This document shows positions 32,828-42,584 of a stretch of 64,000 bases of DNA, piece by piece. A program made the position numbers and the translations under genes. Origin of the DNA: Klenkia marina. GTDB lineage: Bacteria; Actinomycetota; Actinomycetes; Mycobacteriales; Geodermatophilaceae. Position 1 is the stretch's first letter. Each line of letters begins with the position of its first letter. The notes beneath the pieces are model-generated. The model had not been told where the DNA came from. It searched no databases and saw nothing but the letters and a program-made list of their open reading frames with translations. The stretch lies in the NCBI RefSeq assembly GCF_900101025.1, contig NZ_FMUH01000009.1:1-64000 (forward strand), in the 5' to 3' direction.

Positions 32828-34316
32828 GGCCACGAGGCCGCACCGCACCTACGGCAACTGGCGACGCCCGACGTCCCCAGGTGTGGGCAACCTGGGCCTG
32901 CTGTCCACGGTGCTGCTGTTCGCCGGCTTCCTGGCCGTGATCGTCACCCTGTTCTTCGGCGGGATCATCCCCGCCGTTGCCGTCGCCGCCGTCCTGGGCG
33001 TGCTGTTCGCCGGGCTGAACACCCGGGACCGCCACCACCGCACCACCCTGCAGCGCGTCGCCACGCGAGGTGCGTTCCTCCGTTCCCGGATGCGGGGCAC
33101 CCACCTCTACCGATCCGGGCCGATCGGGTGGACCCCGACCGCCCGGCACACCCTGCCCGGGCTGGCCGCCGGCTCGGAGATCTCCGAGGCCGAGGACGCC
33201 TACGGACGCCGGTTCGCCTTGCTGCGACTGCCCTCGCGCAACGACTACGCCGTGACGTTCTCCTGCGAGCCCGACGGCGCCTCCCTCGTCGACGCCGAGC
33301 AGGTCGACTCCTGGGTCGCCCACTGGGGCACCTGGCTCGCCGGCCTCGCCGACGAGCCCGGCCTGGTCGGCGCGCAGGTGACGGTGGAGACCGCCCCGGA
33401 CTTCGGCACCCGGCTGCGCCGGGAGGTCGAGGCCAACCTGGACCCCGACGCCCCCGCCGTCGCCCAGGCGATGCTCCGCGACGTTGTGGAGTCCTACCCC
33501 GTCGGATCGGCCTCGGTGCGGGCCTTCGTCACCCTCACCTTCACCGGCACCCTGCGCGGCACCCGCCGCGACCCCGCCGTCATGGCCCGCGACCTGGCCG
33601 TGCGCCTGCCCGCACTGTCCGAGGGCCTGCACGCCACCGGCGCCGGAGCAGCCCGGCCCGTCACCGCCCGCGAGCTCGCCGAGCTCGTCCGCACCGCCTA
33701 CGACCCGGCCGCGGCCCGCGCCTTCGACGCCGCCCGCGCCGCCGGGGACACCGTCGCCGTCGACTGGGCCGACGTCGGCCCCACCGCAGCCCAGGCCGCC
33801 TGGGACCACTACCGGCACGACTCCGGGATCTCGGTCACCTGGGGCATGACCGAGGCCCCCCGCGGTGAGGTCCTGGACTCCGTCCTGGCCGCCCTGCTGG
33901 CACCGCACCCCGACATCGACCGCAAGCGGGTGGCCCTGCTCTACCGGCCGCTGGCCGCCGGCGCCGCCGCGGACGCCGTCGTGGCCGACGTCAACGCCGC
34001 CACCTTCCGGGCCCAGTCCTCCCGCCCGGGCAACGCCCGCGCCGCCACCGACCTGCGCAAGGCCGAGCGCTCCGCCCTCGAGGAAGCCCAGGGCGCCGGC
34101 GTCACCAACTTCTCCCTGCTGGTGACCGCCACCGTGGCCACGGCCGCGCAGCTGCCGCTGGCCACCGCCGCCATCGACGCCCTGGCCCCCACCGCCCGGG
34201 TCCGGCTGCGCGTGCTGCACGGCTCCCAGGACTCCGCGTTCACCGCCGCCCTGCCCTTGGGCGTCGTCGTCCCCCGACACCTGAGGGTGCCCGCCGAGCT
34301 GAGGAACGCCCTGTGA
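32814..34316 (+). CDS. SCO6880-family conjugation protein
   Basis: 500 residues with two helices near residues 25-65, then a soluble part. It matches the actinobacterial SCO6880 family: RRPTSPGVGNLG near the start, AGSEISEAEDAYGRRFALLR, then a VirB4-N-like central region and no Walker motif. GTG 32814 is preceded by GGAGGGG and lies 14 nt inside the VirB6 gene. In the known gene order it stands before a VirB4 ATPase, and the two together appear to replace one full-length VirB4. It is a membrane-associated transfer component. Confidence 0.9.
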   Translation: MATAEATRPHRTYGNWRRPTSPGVGNLGLLSTVLLFAGFLAVIVTLFFGGIIPAVAVAAVLGVLFAGLNTRDRHHRTTLQRVATRGAFLRSRMRGTHLYRSGPIGWTPTARHTLPGLAAGSEISEAEDAYGRRFALLRLPSRNDYAVTFSCEPDGASLVDAEQVDSWVAHWGTWLAGLADEPGLVGAQVTVETAPDFGTRLRREVEANLDPDAPAVAQAMLRDVVESYPVGSASVRAFVTLTFTGTLRGTRRDPAVMARDLAVRLPALSEGLHATGAGAARPVTARELAELVRTAYDPAAARAFDAARAAGDTVAVDWADVGPTAAQAAWDHYRHDSGISVTWGMTEAPRGEVLDSVLAALLAPHPDIDRKRVALLYRPLAAGAAADAVVADVNAATFRAQSSRPGNARAATDLRKAERSALEEAQGAGVTNFSLLVTATVATAAQLPLATAAIDALAPTARVRLRVLHGSQDSAFTAALPLGVVVPRHLRVPAELRNAL

Positions 34317-35884
34317 CCACCCGACCCACCAAGACGCCCCGCCCCGGCGCACGCGGGTTCGGCGGCCGCGGCCGCGGCGCCGTGGACTACCTGCAGCCAG
34401 CTGATGAGTACCGCGGCACCACCGTGCAGGTGTGCGGGCTGTGGCCCTTCTCCGCCGGCACCGGCTCCCCGATGGTCGGGGTACCGCTGGGCCGCAACAT
34501 GATCTCCGGCGCCACGCTGTGCTGCGACCCGGTGTCGTGGTTCCAGCGCGCCAACTTGATCAGCAACCCCTCCGAATTCGTCCTGGGCCTGCCCGGGCGG
34601 GGTAAGAGCTCCCTGGTCCGCAGGCAGGCCCTGGGCCTGCTGGGGTACGGCACCCTGCCCCTGGTCCTGGGCGACCTCAAGCCCGACTACGTCGACCTCA
34701 TCCGCGCCGTCGGCGGCCAGGTCGTCCCCCTGGGCCCGGGCCGCGGGTCGATCAACGTGCTGGACCCCGGCGAGGCCACCGCCGCGGCCGCACGGCTGTC
34801 CGGACGGGCCCGCACCGAGGTCCTCGCCGACGCCCACGCCCGCCGCACCACGATGGTCGCGGCACTGCTCACGATCCTGCGCAGCGCACCGCCGACCGAC
34901 CGGGAGGAGGCGATCGTCGACCGCGCCCTGGCGGTCCTGGACGAGCGGCACACCGGCGTGCCGGTGCTGCCCGACCTGCTGCAAGTGATCCGCGAGGCCC
35001 CCGACGCCGTCCGGGCCGTCGCCATCGACCGCGGCGACCGCACCCGCTACGACGAGCTCACCGAGGGCCTGGAGGCCTCCCTGGTCACCCTGTGCACCGG
35101 AGGTCGCCTCGGCACCATGTTCGCCCAGCAGAGCACCGCCCCGATGCGCCGGGACACCCCGGTCGTGTTCGACGTGTCCTCCATCGACGACGGCCAGACC
35201 GACCTGCAGGCCGCGGCCTTGCTCGCCTGCTGGTCCACCGGCTTCGGCACCGTCAACGTCGCCAACGCCCTCGCCGACGCCGGCCTCGAACCCCGCCGGC
35301 TCTACTTCATCGTCCTGGACGAGCTGTGGCGGGCGCTGCGCGCCGGCCGAGGCATGGTCGACCGCGTCGACGCCCTCACCCGGCTGAACCGGAACAAGGG
35401 CGTCGGGCAGGCGATGGTCTCCCACACCATGAGCGACCTGGCCGCCCTCCCCACCGAGGAGGACCGGATGAAGGCCCGCGGGTTCGTCGAGCGCGCCGGC
35501 ATGGTCATCTGCGGTGGCCTGCCCGCAGCAGAGATGCCGCTGCTGCGCACCGCCGTGCGGGTCTCCCGCGCCGAGGAGGCCATGCTGGCCTCCTGGTCCG
35601 ACCCGCCGGCCTGGGACCCCGAAACCCTGACCGAGACCGCCCCGCCCGGGCAGGGCAAGTTCCTGGTCAAGGTCGGCGGCCGACCCGGCATCCCCGTCCA
35701 GGTCCGCCTGTCCGAAGTTGAGCGGTCCCTGCACGACACCAACAAGCTCTGGCACCAGGTATCGAGGATCGGCCAGGTCTCCGACCTCCCACCGGTCGAC
35801 GCCGACCCCAGGCTGCACGACCTCGCCCACGACGCCGCTCTCGACCTCGGTGGGGTGGCGGCGGCCGCCGACGTCCCGGCATGA
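34313..35884 (+). CDS. VirB4-like conjugal transfer ATPase
   Basis: 523 residues of ATPase domain: Walker A GLPGRGKSS (residues 92-100), Walker B YFIVLDELW (near 330) and a downstream arginine-rich region. The N-terminal non-ATPase part of VirB4 is missing, consistent with the separate SCO6880 protein upstream. It overlaps both neighbours by 4 nt. It powers assembly or substrate passage in type IV secretion. Confidence 0.9.
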   Translation: MTTRPTKTPRPGARGFGGRGRGAVDYLQPADEYRGTTVQVCGLWPFSAGTGSPMVGVPLGRNMISGATLCCDPVSWFQRANLISNPSEFVLGLPGRGKSSLVRRQALGLLGYGTLPLVLGDLKPDYVDLIRAVGGQVVPLGPGRGSINVLDPGEATAAAARLSGRARTEVLADAHARRTTMVAALLTILRSAPPTDREEAIVDRALAVLDERHTGVPVLPDLLQVIREAPDAVRAVAIDRGDRTRYDELTEGLEASLVTLCTGGRLGTMFAQQSTAPMRRDTPVVFDVSSIDDGQTDLQAAALLACWSTGFGTVNVANALADAGLEPRRLYFIVLDELWRALRAGRGMVDRVDALTRLNRNKGVGQAMVSHTMSDLAALPTEEDRMKARGFVERAGMVICGGLPAAEMPLLRTAVRVSRAEEAMLASWSDPPAWDPETLTETAPPGQGKFLVKVGGRPGIPVQVRLSEVERSLHDTNKLWHQVSRIGQVSDLPPVDADPRLHDLAHDAALDLGGVAAAADVPA

Positions 35885-37668
35885 GCGCAGTCGACAAGCC
35901 CAGCGGCAGCGGGCTGGCCGGCCTGCTGGCGTTGCTGGGCGGCCTGCTCGTGGTCGGCCTCGGGGTCGGGGCCCTCCGGCTGGCAGCAGCGATCGACGGG
36001 GTTCAGCCGCTGCCCCTGCACCCCATCCAGGCCCTCGTCGCGCTCCGGCAGGGCGCGGGCATCCCGCCCTCCACCGTGCCGGTCCTGGGCACCGCGGCCG
36101 GGGTCCTCGCGCTGCTGGCCGCGTTAGCCGGCTGGGTGGTGCACCGTCACCGGTCCAGGCGCAGCCGGGTCGACCGGGCCGCGGCGAAGATGGGCCGCGG
36201 CCGCGACATCGCCCGCCTGGGCCACCGCGGCGGCACCGACACCTCCCGCCGGCTCGGCGTCGACGGGCCCGGCCTACCGATCGGGCGGGCCGTCGCCGGT
36301 GGGCAGCGGCTGTTCTCCTCCTACGAGGACGTCTGCATCGACATCTGGGGACCCCGCACCGGCAAGACCACCTCCCGGGCCATCCCCGTCATCCTGGCCG
36401 CCCCCGGCACCGTCATCGCCACCTCCAACAAGCGCGACCTACTCGACGCCACCCGCGACCCCCGCGCCGAACGCGGCCCGGTGTGGGTGTTCGACCCCCA
36501 GGGCATCGCCGACACCCAACCCACCTGGTGGTGGAACCCGCTGACCTTCGTCACCGACGAGGTCAAGGCCCGCCAGCTCGCCCGGCTGCTGCATTCGGCG
36601 GCACGGGACGCCGGCGCCAAGACCGACGCCTACTTCGACCCCGCCGGCATCGCGCTGCTCGGGAACCTGCTCCTCGCCGCCGCCTGCGGCGGCCGGGACC
36701 TGGCCCAGGTCTACCTGTGGCTCACCGACTCCACCGACGACACCCCCGCCCTGCTGCTCGAGCAGGCCGGCTACCGGCTCAATGCCGCCAACGTCCGACA
36801 GGTGCTGCGGTTCCAGTACAAGCAGCGCGACGGCATCTACGGCACCGCCGAGATCACCGTGTCCTTCCTGACCTCGCGCGCCGCGACCGCCTGGGTGTGC
36901 CCCACCGGCCCCGGCGACCGCCGGCCCCAGCTCGACGTCGCCGACTTCGTCACCAGCGGCGGCACCCTCTACCTGCTGTCCAAGGAGGGTGAGGGCTCCA
37001 CCGGGCCCCTGGTGACCGCTCTGACCAACGCCCTCACCGAGGCCGCCGAGACCATCGCCCGCGAACTGCCCGGCGGCCGGCTGGCCGTGCCGATGGTCGT
37101 CGTCCTGGACGAGGCCGCCAACATCTGCCGCTGGTACAACCTGCCCGACCTCTACTCCCACTACGGGTCCCGCGGCATCCCGGTCTTCACGATCCTGCAG
37201 TCCTGGTCCCAGGGTGTCGCCGTGTGGGGGCGCGACGGCATGCGCAAGCTGTGGTCGGCCTCCACCGTGCGCGTCTACGGCGGCGGCGTCGCCGAGACCG
37301 ACTTCCTCCGCGAGCTGTCCACCCTGGTCGGGCAGTACCGGCGCCCCACCGTCAGCACCTCCACCGCCAAGGGCGGACGCAGCACGTCCCGGTCTCAGAC
37401 CCACGAGCTCGTCCTGGACATCGACGACCTGGCCGACCTCCCCCGCGGTCGCGCCGTCGTCTTCTCCTCCGGCAACCCGGCCACCCTGATCCGCACCGAG
37501 CCGTGGCACACCGGGCCGCACGCGGCCGCCGTGGCCGCATCCCAGGCAGCCCACGACCCCGCAGCGCGCATCGACCGCCCCGCCATCGGGCGGCAGGACC
37601 CGCTCCCGGATGTGCCCACGCCTATGCAGCTGCGTGAGGACTGGGCAGGGCCCGGCACCCGACGATGA
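35881..37668 (+). CDS. VirD4/TraG-type coupling protein
   Basis: 595 residues. Two N-terminal helices (about 12-35 and 66-88) are followed by the AAA+ coupling domain: Walker A GPRTGKTTS (157-165), Walker B VVVLDEAANI (near 405) and a long C-terminal region with HYGSRGIPVFTILQSWSQG typical of T4CPs. It recruits the relaxase-DNA complex to the channel. Four-nt overlaps on both sides. Confidence 0.93.
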   Translation: MSAVDKPSGSGLAGLLALLGGLLVVGLGVGALRLAAAIDGVQPLPLHPIQALVALRQGAGIPPSTVPVLGTAAGVLALLAALAGWVVHRHRSRRSRVDRAAAKMGRGRDIARLGHRGGTDTSRRLGVDGPGLPIGRAVAGGQRLFSSYEDVCIDIWGPRTGKTTSRAIPVILAAPGTVIATSNKRDLLDATRDPRAERGPVWVFDPQGIADTQPTWWWNPLTFVTDEVKARQLARLLHSAARDAGAKTDAYFDPAGIALLGNLLLAAACGGRDLAQVYLWLTDSTDDTPALLLEQAGYRLNAANVRQVLRFQYKQRDGIYGTAEITVSFLTSRAATAWVCPTGPGDRRPQLDVADFVTSGGTLYLLSKEGEGSTGPLVTALTNALTEAAETIARELPGGRLAVPMVVVLDEAANICRWYNLPDLYSHYGSRGIPVFTILQSWSQGVAVWGRDGMRKLWSASTVRVYGGGVAETDFLRELSTLVGQYRRPTVSTSTAKGGRSTSRSQTHELVLDIDDLADLPRGRAVVFSSGNPATLIRTEPWHTGPHAAAVAASQAAHDPAARIDRPAIGRQDPLPDVPTPMQLREDWAGPGTRR

Positions 37669-38096
37669 CCGCCGACGTCAACGAGTGGGACGAGGACACC
37701 TCTGCCCCCAGCTCGGCCGCGGCTGCGGCCGAGGACGATCCCGAGCTCCTGCCGTTGGCCTACCCGACCCTGGTCGCCTGGGTCGAGGGACTGCTGGCGC
37801 CGATGTACCGCCGGGCCGTCGACGGCCGGGCCACCACCTGGTGCCCGGACTGGTGGCGTCACGCCGAGGCCATCACCCGTCTGGAGGCGATCTGGCGGGC
37901 CTGGGAGCACCTACGCCTGGACCCGGCCACCGGGATCAGCGTCTGGTTCACCATGCACGCCGACCCGAACATGGCCGTCTTGCTGGACCCCGCGGGCCCC
38001 TTCTCTGGCTGCACCCCCTCGCGGGGTCACCGCCCGGACAACCTGGCTGCCCTGCCCACCGCCGCGCCACCGGCAGCCCTCTTCACCGCACTGTGA
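37665..38096 (+). CDS. DUF4913-domain protein
   Basis: 143 residues. The core WVEGLLAPMYRRAVDG, then WCPDWWRHAEAITRLEAIWRAWEHLR, ending with GISVWFTMHADPNMAVLLDP GPF, is the DUF4913 signature. The family is nearly always the last gene of actinomycete transfer operons, next to the coupling protein. The Trp/His/Cys-rich core suggests a compact fold, maybe DNA or partner binding; function unknown. It converges on the relaxase operon. Confidence 0.88.
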   Translation: MTADVNEWDEDTSAPSSAAAAAEDDPELLPLAYPTLVAWVEGLLAPMYRRAVDGRATTWCPDWWRHAEAITRLEAIWRAWEHLRLDPATGISVWFTMHADPNMAVLLDPAGPFSGCTPSRGHRPDNLAALPTAAPPAALFTAL

Positions 38097-38106
38097 GCGC
38101 TCCCGG

Positions 38107-38778
38107 TCAGCGTGAGGGGCTCTGCACCTCGACGCCGGCCCCGCGACCCCGCGCACGGCGCCGAGCCTTGGGCGCCGCGGCCGGCCGCTGGGCGGCAGCA
38201 GCCACGGGCGTCGGATGCGACTGGGCGGCCAGCGCCCGAGCCTGAGCGACGTCGGCTTCCACGCCCGCGTCCTCCAGGTGCGCAGTCAGGGCCGCGACCC
38301 GGGAACCCGCGCCATCGGTCCGGGCTTCGCGGTCGGTCACCGATCGCGCGTCGTCCCGGCCGAGGACGGCCACCGCCGTCGGCACATCCCGCGAGGCGCG
38401 GTCCCCGGCCACCGCATCAGCCGGCGAACCGGGGTCGACCCCGAACCGGCGGTCGGCCAGGTCCCGGATCCGGTCCCGCTCGGCGGACATGGCCGGGTCG
38501 TCCCAGCTCGCCGCCCGCTGCCATGCCTCGGCGAGCTCGTCGAGGTCAACGCTGTCGCCCCGCCGCACGACGTCCTGCACGCTGCGCAGCGCGAGCTGCC
38601 GCTCCACGTCCAGCTGAGCCTGCACCGTCGCGGCCCGGGCGTCGGACTCTCGAGCTGCCTCCCGCAACCTGGCCTCCCGCTGCCGAGCGGCCTGCTCGGC
38701 GAGCTGCCCGGCGGCGGTCAGCGCGACCCGCACGGTCGTGGCCACGACCTCGCCGGCGTTGTCCTCGGACTCGCTCAT
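38107..38778 (-). CDS. Coiled-coil protein of the relaxase operon
   Basis: 223 residues, mostly helical and charged (VALTAAGQLAEQAARQREAR, then RLREAARESDARAATVQAQL), with a basic Ala/Pro-rich C-terminus. It follows the relaxase gene by 30 nt. Similar helical proteins accompany MOB relaxases in actinomycete elements and may help nick-site processing or coupling. No catalytic motif. Confidence 0.65.
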   Translation of the reverse strand: MSESEDNAGEVVATTVRVALTAAGQLAEQAARQREARLREAARESDARAATVQAQLDVERQLALRSVQDVVRRGDSVDLDELAEAWQRAASWDDPAMSAERDRIRDLADRRFGVDPGSPADAVAGDRASRDVPTAVAVLGRDDARSVTDREARTDGAGSRVAALTAHLEDAGVEADVAQARALAAQSHPTPVAAAAQRPAAAPKARRRARGRGAGVEVQSPSR

Positions 38779-38808
38779 CAGCTGCTCCTGTCCCGATCGG
38801 GTGCTGCC

Positions 38809-40374
38809 TCATCTGGTGGGTGCCTCGCGGTCGCGACCGGCACCCGGGGCCGTCGTCGACGCCCGCCCTGGCAGGCGCGAAGGTGCAGGGGCCGACGGCA
38901 GGACAGGGCCGACGGCGCGCACCGGCGCCGACGGGGCCCTGACCGTGACGGCCGCCGGCTCAGGTAGCTGACGGCGGACCTGCTCGAGCTGCGTCCGGAC
39001 GACGGCCTCGATCTCGGCTGCGCGCCGTAGGTCACCCGCGGCCAGGTGCGCGTCGTGGATGGCCTTCGAGGTGTTGGCCAGCTGCCGGAACAGCGCAGCG
39101 GTGGCAACCGGCCCGGCGCCGCCATGGCCGATCGAGGCCAGCAGCAGCGCCGCCCCACGGGCGGTGGGTCCCGAGCTGCGGTACGTGGGCCGACGAACTT
39201 GGGCCGAGGCGCCCAGCACCTTGGCCGCCGCAGCCAGCGGGCCCGGGGTGGTCTCCGTCTGCCGGGACCAGGCCGCGAACGCACCGGCAGTCTCCGCCGA
39301 CACCCGCGTCCAGGTGGCGGTGTCCCCGGGCTGCACGCCGCGCAGGTACTCCCGCAGGTCGCGGACGTCGGCGGTCACCGCAGCCCAGTCGGCGGCGGTG
39401 AGCTCCACCAGCTCGCGACCTGGTGCGGCCGGTGGCCGGCCCCTGCCCGCGGCGACCCACTCCGCGGCCGCGGCGCTGGCCGCGGCCGGGCTGTCGGGCC
39501 ACGCCTCGCGCAGCCGAGGCAGGGTGAGGTCTTGGGCCAGGCGGCCGCCACCGAACCACACCGGCCCGCGGCCGGCGGCCCGGTCGGCCGCGGTGGGCTT
39601 CATCGCCACCGAGAACCCGACGACGACGTCGGACGTCCCGGTCGCCAGGCGCGGGCGCACGAGCGCGCCGTCGCCGCGCAGCCGGCGGACGAACTCGGCC
39701 TCATCGACCGCGGCGGTCGCTGCGGCCCGGACCTGCCGCTCGAGCAGGACCCGGGCGGGCTCCTCCGCCCCTTCGCGCTTGGCGCGCTGCAGCTCCGCCG
39801 GCTTCACACCTCGGGTGCCTCGGTCGAGCTCGCGGGACTGCAGGACGTCCAGGCCGTGCTTGTGCTCGAGCTGGTTGGCCAGCTTCTGCACCCGCCAGAA
39901 GTCGTGGCTGACGCGGGCCTTCGTCCCGTCCTCCCGGACCAGGGACACCGCGATGTGGATGTGGTCGTTGCCTCCCTTGGAGGCGCCGTGGTGCACCGCG
40001 ACCCATCGGCAGGGCGCCCGCCCCTCATCGGCGGTGCCCGCGGCCCCGGAGAAGCCCATGCCGTCGACCAGGTCCTGGGCGATGGCCGCCCACCGCTGGT
40101 CACCGATCTGCCCTTCCTCGGGGCGCAGGGACAGCGAGCAGTGCCACACGTCCCCGCCGCCGACCTCGACGCCCAGCGAGGCGCGGGGGTGGTCCAGGGT
40201 GCGGCCGACCGCCAGTGCCGCGGCCGGGCTGAGCTCGTCGTCGCTGAACCACGCCATGACCGCTGAGTCCCCGGCCACCAGGTGGGGCTCGGTGTGCTCG
40301 TTGGCCCGCCCGGGGCCGGCCAGGTAGGCCAGCAGCCCGCGCATGTTGGACCCGCGGGTCACATTCGGCATCAT
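38809..40374 (-). CDS. MOBP-type relaxase / mobilisation nuclease
   Basis: 521 residues. N-terminal relaxase domain: candidate catalytic Tyr17 (MRGLLAYLAGPGR), WHCSLSLR near residue 77, and the metal-binding histidine motif GGNDHIHIAVSLV near 135-147. Residues 160-250 contain a basic helical segment. The C-terminal half (about 300-521) is helical and Ala-rich with no extra enzyme domain. It nicks oriT and pilots the strand. It overlaps mobC by 4 nt (ATGA). Confidence 0.92.
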   Translation of the reverse strand: MMPNVTRGSNMRGLLAYLAGPGRANEHTEPHLVAGDSAVMAWFSDDELSPAAALAVGRTLDHPRASLGVEVGGGDVWHCSLSLRPEEGQIGDQRWAAIAQDLVDGMGFSGAAGTADEGRAPCRWVAVHHGASKGGNDHIHIAVSLVREDGTKARVSHDFWRVQKLANQLEHKHGLDVLQSRELDRGTRGVKPAELQRAKREGAEEPARVLLERQVRAAATAAVDEAEFVRRLRGDGALVRPRLATGTSDVVVGFSVAMKPTAADRAAGRGPVWFGGGRLAQDLTLPRLREAWPDSPAAASAAAAEWVAAGRGRPPAAPGRELVELTAADWAAVTADVRDLREYLRGVQPGDTATWTRVSAETAGAFAAWSRQTETTPGPLAAAAKVLGASAQVRRPTYRSSGPTARGAALLLASIGHGGAGPVATAALFRQLANTSKAIHDAHLAAGDLRRAAEIEAVVRTQLEQVRRQLPEPAAVTVRAPSAPVRAVGPVLPSAPAPSRLPGRASTTAPGAGRDREAPTR

Positions 40375-40874
40375 CGCTGATCGCCCTCGTCGGGCTCGGC
40401 CAGCGTGCTGGACCAGTCCGTCTCCGGCGCGCTCTCGGGCGTCGCACCCGCCCGCGCCGCCTCCAGGATCTCCCTGGCCCGGACCGGCTCGGCCAGCGCG
40501 TCCACGGCGCCGTCGATCCGGGGCACCAGTCGGCGCACCGCGGCCAGCACCGCGGCCGCGTCGGCGGGGAAGTCCTCGGTCGCGTTCGCGTGCCGGGCGA
40601 CCTGGTTGACGTTGTTGGACACCGCGGCCAGCAGCCGGCGGACGGCGAAGAGCTCCACGATCGCGTCGCGGCGGGCCGAGGCCGTCTCCCGGTCGCCGGC
40701 CAGAGCGGACTCCACCAGCAGCCGCGGCACCGTGACGCCCTGCTGCTCAGCCAGCTGCGCCAGCAGGTCACCCTCGGCCGGGGCCACGTAGACGACGTGC
40801 CGGCGAGACCGGCCGCCGGAGAAGTTCGCCCGCCGACGGCGGAACTTGCCGGGCGGCGTCGGCTCGTTGGTCAT
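40371..40874 (-). CDS. mobC: MobC-like relaxosome accessory protein
   Basis: 167 residues with a basic N-terminus (GKFRRRRANFSGGRSRRH), an RHH-like segment and the family core AVRRLLAAVSNNVNQVARHANA seen in MobC/TraJ-type accessory proteins. ATG at 40874 is used; the frame is open further upstream through oriT-like sequence but without coding character. It binds near oriT to help the relaxase. Confidence 0.87.
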   Translation of the reverse strand: MTNEPTPPGKFRRRRANFSGGRSRRHVVYVAPAEGDLLAQLAEQQGVTVPRLLVESALAGDRETASARRDAIVELFAVRRLLAAVSNNVNQVARHANATEDFPADAAAVLAAVRRLVPRIDGAVDALAEPVRAREILEAARAGATPESAPETDWSSTLAEPDEGDQR

Positions 40875-41441
40875 GCCCTTGCCCTCCCGCTCTCGGCCCA
40901 GCGCAGCGACCCCGGAACCAGGGACCCGACACCCGTCAGGGTGCGGCACGTTCCGCCCTCTGTCCAGAGGGCGGAGCGGGTTACAGCACGTAAGTGCATA
41001 GCTTGCTCCATCGGCCACTGCTTTGGAGGGCCGCTGACGGACCGCATCGGGAAGGGGCGCACGACGGCCTACCGGCCCGGCTACGCCGGAAGAGAGAAGG
41101 ACTGGCTGCGCCAGCCAATCGATGTCTGGGCCCTCAGCTTCCCGGCGCCCGTCTCCCCGTCCAGGGACGCCAACCATCTTCGAGCGCGGTCGCTGCGCTC
41201 CCTTGTTTCGCTCCAAGATCGTTGGCTCTTCGCCCTGGACAGCGAGCCTCGCGGGCGCCTCACCGGCGCTGGCGCGGGCAGGCGGAACTACACCGCCCGC
41301 CCCACCACACCGGGCCCCGACCACCACCCGCGCACCGCACCCCCGCGCACCCACAGACACGGGTCGACGGCTCCGCCGCGGTCGTGGACGCCGCCACCAC
41401 CATCGGGCGATGACCTATCGCAGCGCTGCTCCGCGTGGGTG
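40875..41441. other. Non-coding region with large dyads: candidate oriT
   Basis: About 570 nt without a convincing gene, upstream of mobC-relaxase. It holds CACCC-GTCA-GGGTG (40930-40943) and a perfect CCGCCCTCTG-TC-CAGAGGGCGG (40953-40974). A 17-bp-arm dyad lies at 41170-41186/41209-41225 (15 of 17 paired), with the imperfect match extending outward to CCAGGG/CCCTGG at 41161 and 41239. Such nested dyads next to mobC are the normal setting of oriT. The nick site cannot be placed. Confidence 0.55.
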
Positions 41442-42014
41442 TCAGGTGCGCAGCAGGTGCACGGCCGCGCCCATCGCGTACCGGGTGGCCAGGAGCTGCA
41501 ACACGTCCTCGGTAGTCCACTGCTGGCCGATGCGCCCGGAGCGATCGGCGATGGCCTGCACCGCTCGGCGGGCGGCCGCGGGATCGGCGCTCACGATGGC
41601 CAGGGCGAACGCCGCCGGGGGCAGCACCTGCAGGCCCGCCGGTAGCGCTGTGGGCGGGAAGTCCTTCAGGTTGGCCGTCACGATCACCGCCGCGCGGGCG
41701 GTGACCGCCGCGGCCGCGACGTGCTCGTCGTCGGGGTCGGGCAGCCCGAACGTGCCCTCCAGCGGCTCCCATTCGGTGACCATGGCGTCACCGAAGCCCA
41801 TCATCATGATCGCGATCAGTCGGGTGGCGCGCTGGGCGGCGTCGGCCGGGTCGGTGCCGCGGGTGACGAGCTTGGCGGCTTCGTGGAACTCCAGCTCGGC
41901 CAGTACCGCCTTGCTCCACACCGGCCGGTAGGTGCCCTCGATGGCCAGGGACAGCAGGAAGTCCCGCTGCAGGCTGGGCCACAGCACCGAGGTGTCGAGC
42001 ATGGCCGTCAGCAC
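41442..42014 (-). CDS. PIN-domain toxin (VapC-like, PIN_3)
   Basis: 190 residues beginning with MLDTSVLWPSLQRDF, where the Asp is the first PIN catalytic acid. Others follow in VLAELEFHEA and LPDPDDEHVAAAAV, and IVTANLKDFP carries the last strand. PIN toxins are Mg-dependent RNases. The HTH antitoxin-like gene lies 57 nt upstream. Start GTG 42014, or ATG 42002. Confidence 0.85.
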   Translation of the reverse strand: MLTAMLDTSVLWPSLQRDFLLSLAIEGTYRPVWSKAVLAELEFHEAAKLVTRGTDPADAAQRATRLIAIMMMGFGDAMVTEWEPLEGTFGLPDPDDEHVAAAAVTARAAVIVTANLKDFPPTALPAGLQVLPPAAFALAIVSADPAAARRAVQAIADRSGRIGQQWTTEDVLQLLATRYAMGAAVHLLRT

Positions 42015-42071
42015 GCCGAGCAGTCTCCCGCCCCTACCCGCGCTTCCTGCGCCGACCGGGGCCGGGGTGCC

Positions 42072-42575
42072 TCAGCTCGTGGTGGTGGCCCGGCGGCGCG
42101 CGGCAACGGCCCGGCGGGCAGTGCGCAGCTGGTCGAGCACCACCTCGGGGTCGTCCTCCTCCGCGGTGGCCAGCGCCTCCAGAGCTGCGTACTGCTGGGT
42201 CCGGCGGCGTTCGCGGTAGGCCAGCACGTCGTGCAGCAGGATCCGCCGGCGGTTGCCGGCCCGCTCGAACGGCATCTCCCCGTCCTCAAGCAGCTTGATC
42301 ACCGTCGGGCGGCTAACACCCAGCAGGTCCGCGGCCTGCTGGGTGGTCAGCGTCTTGGACTGCGGGACCACCGTGACCGCCAGGCCCTGATGCATCGCCT
42401 CGATCACCTGCCGCAACGCCCGCAGCGTCTCCAGGGGAACCGGCACCTGCTCCCCCGTACCCGTGACCAGGTATTGCTGGTCAGAGCCGGCTGCAGGCAC
42501 GGCGAGGGCGTCGTGCAGCGGCCCGACCTCGGCGTCGGGCAGGTAGGTCTGCGGGTGCAGCGGCGTCGCGGCCAT
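42072..42575 (-). CDS. HTH (excisionase-type) antitoxin paired with the PIN toxin
   Basis: 167 residues. The core is an excisionase-like winged helix: LTTQQAADLLGVSRPTVIKL, then FERAGNRRRILLHDVLAY. The C-terminus is helical and probably wraps the toxin. ATG 42575 has GGAGGGTC before it and a small AT-rich dyad upstream, the usual autoregulatory site. Found directly upstream of the PIN gene, so the pair is a type II toxin-antitoxin module that would stabilise the element. Confidence 0.83.
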   Translation of the reverse strand: MAATPLHPQTYLPDAEVGPLHDALAVPAAGSDQQYLVTGTGEQVPVPLETLRALRQVIEAMHQGLAVTVVPQSKTLTTQQAADLLGVSRPTVIKLLEDGEMPFERAGNRRRILLHDVLAYRERRRTQQYAALEALATAEEDDPEVVLDQLRTARRAVAARRRATTTS

Positions 42576-42584
42576 GACCCTCCT

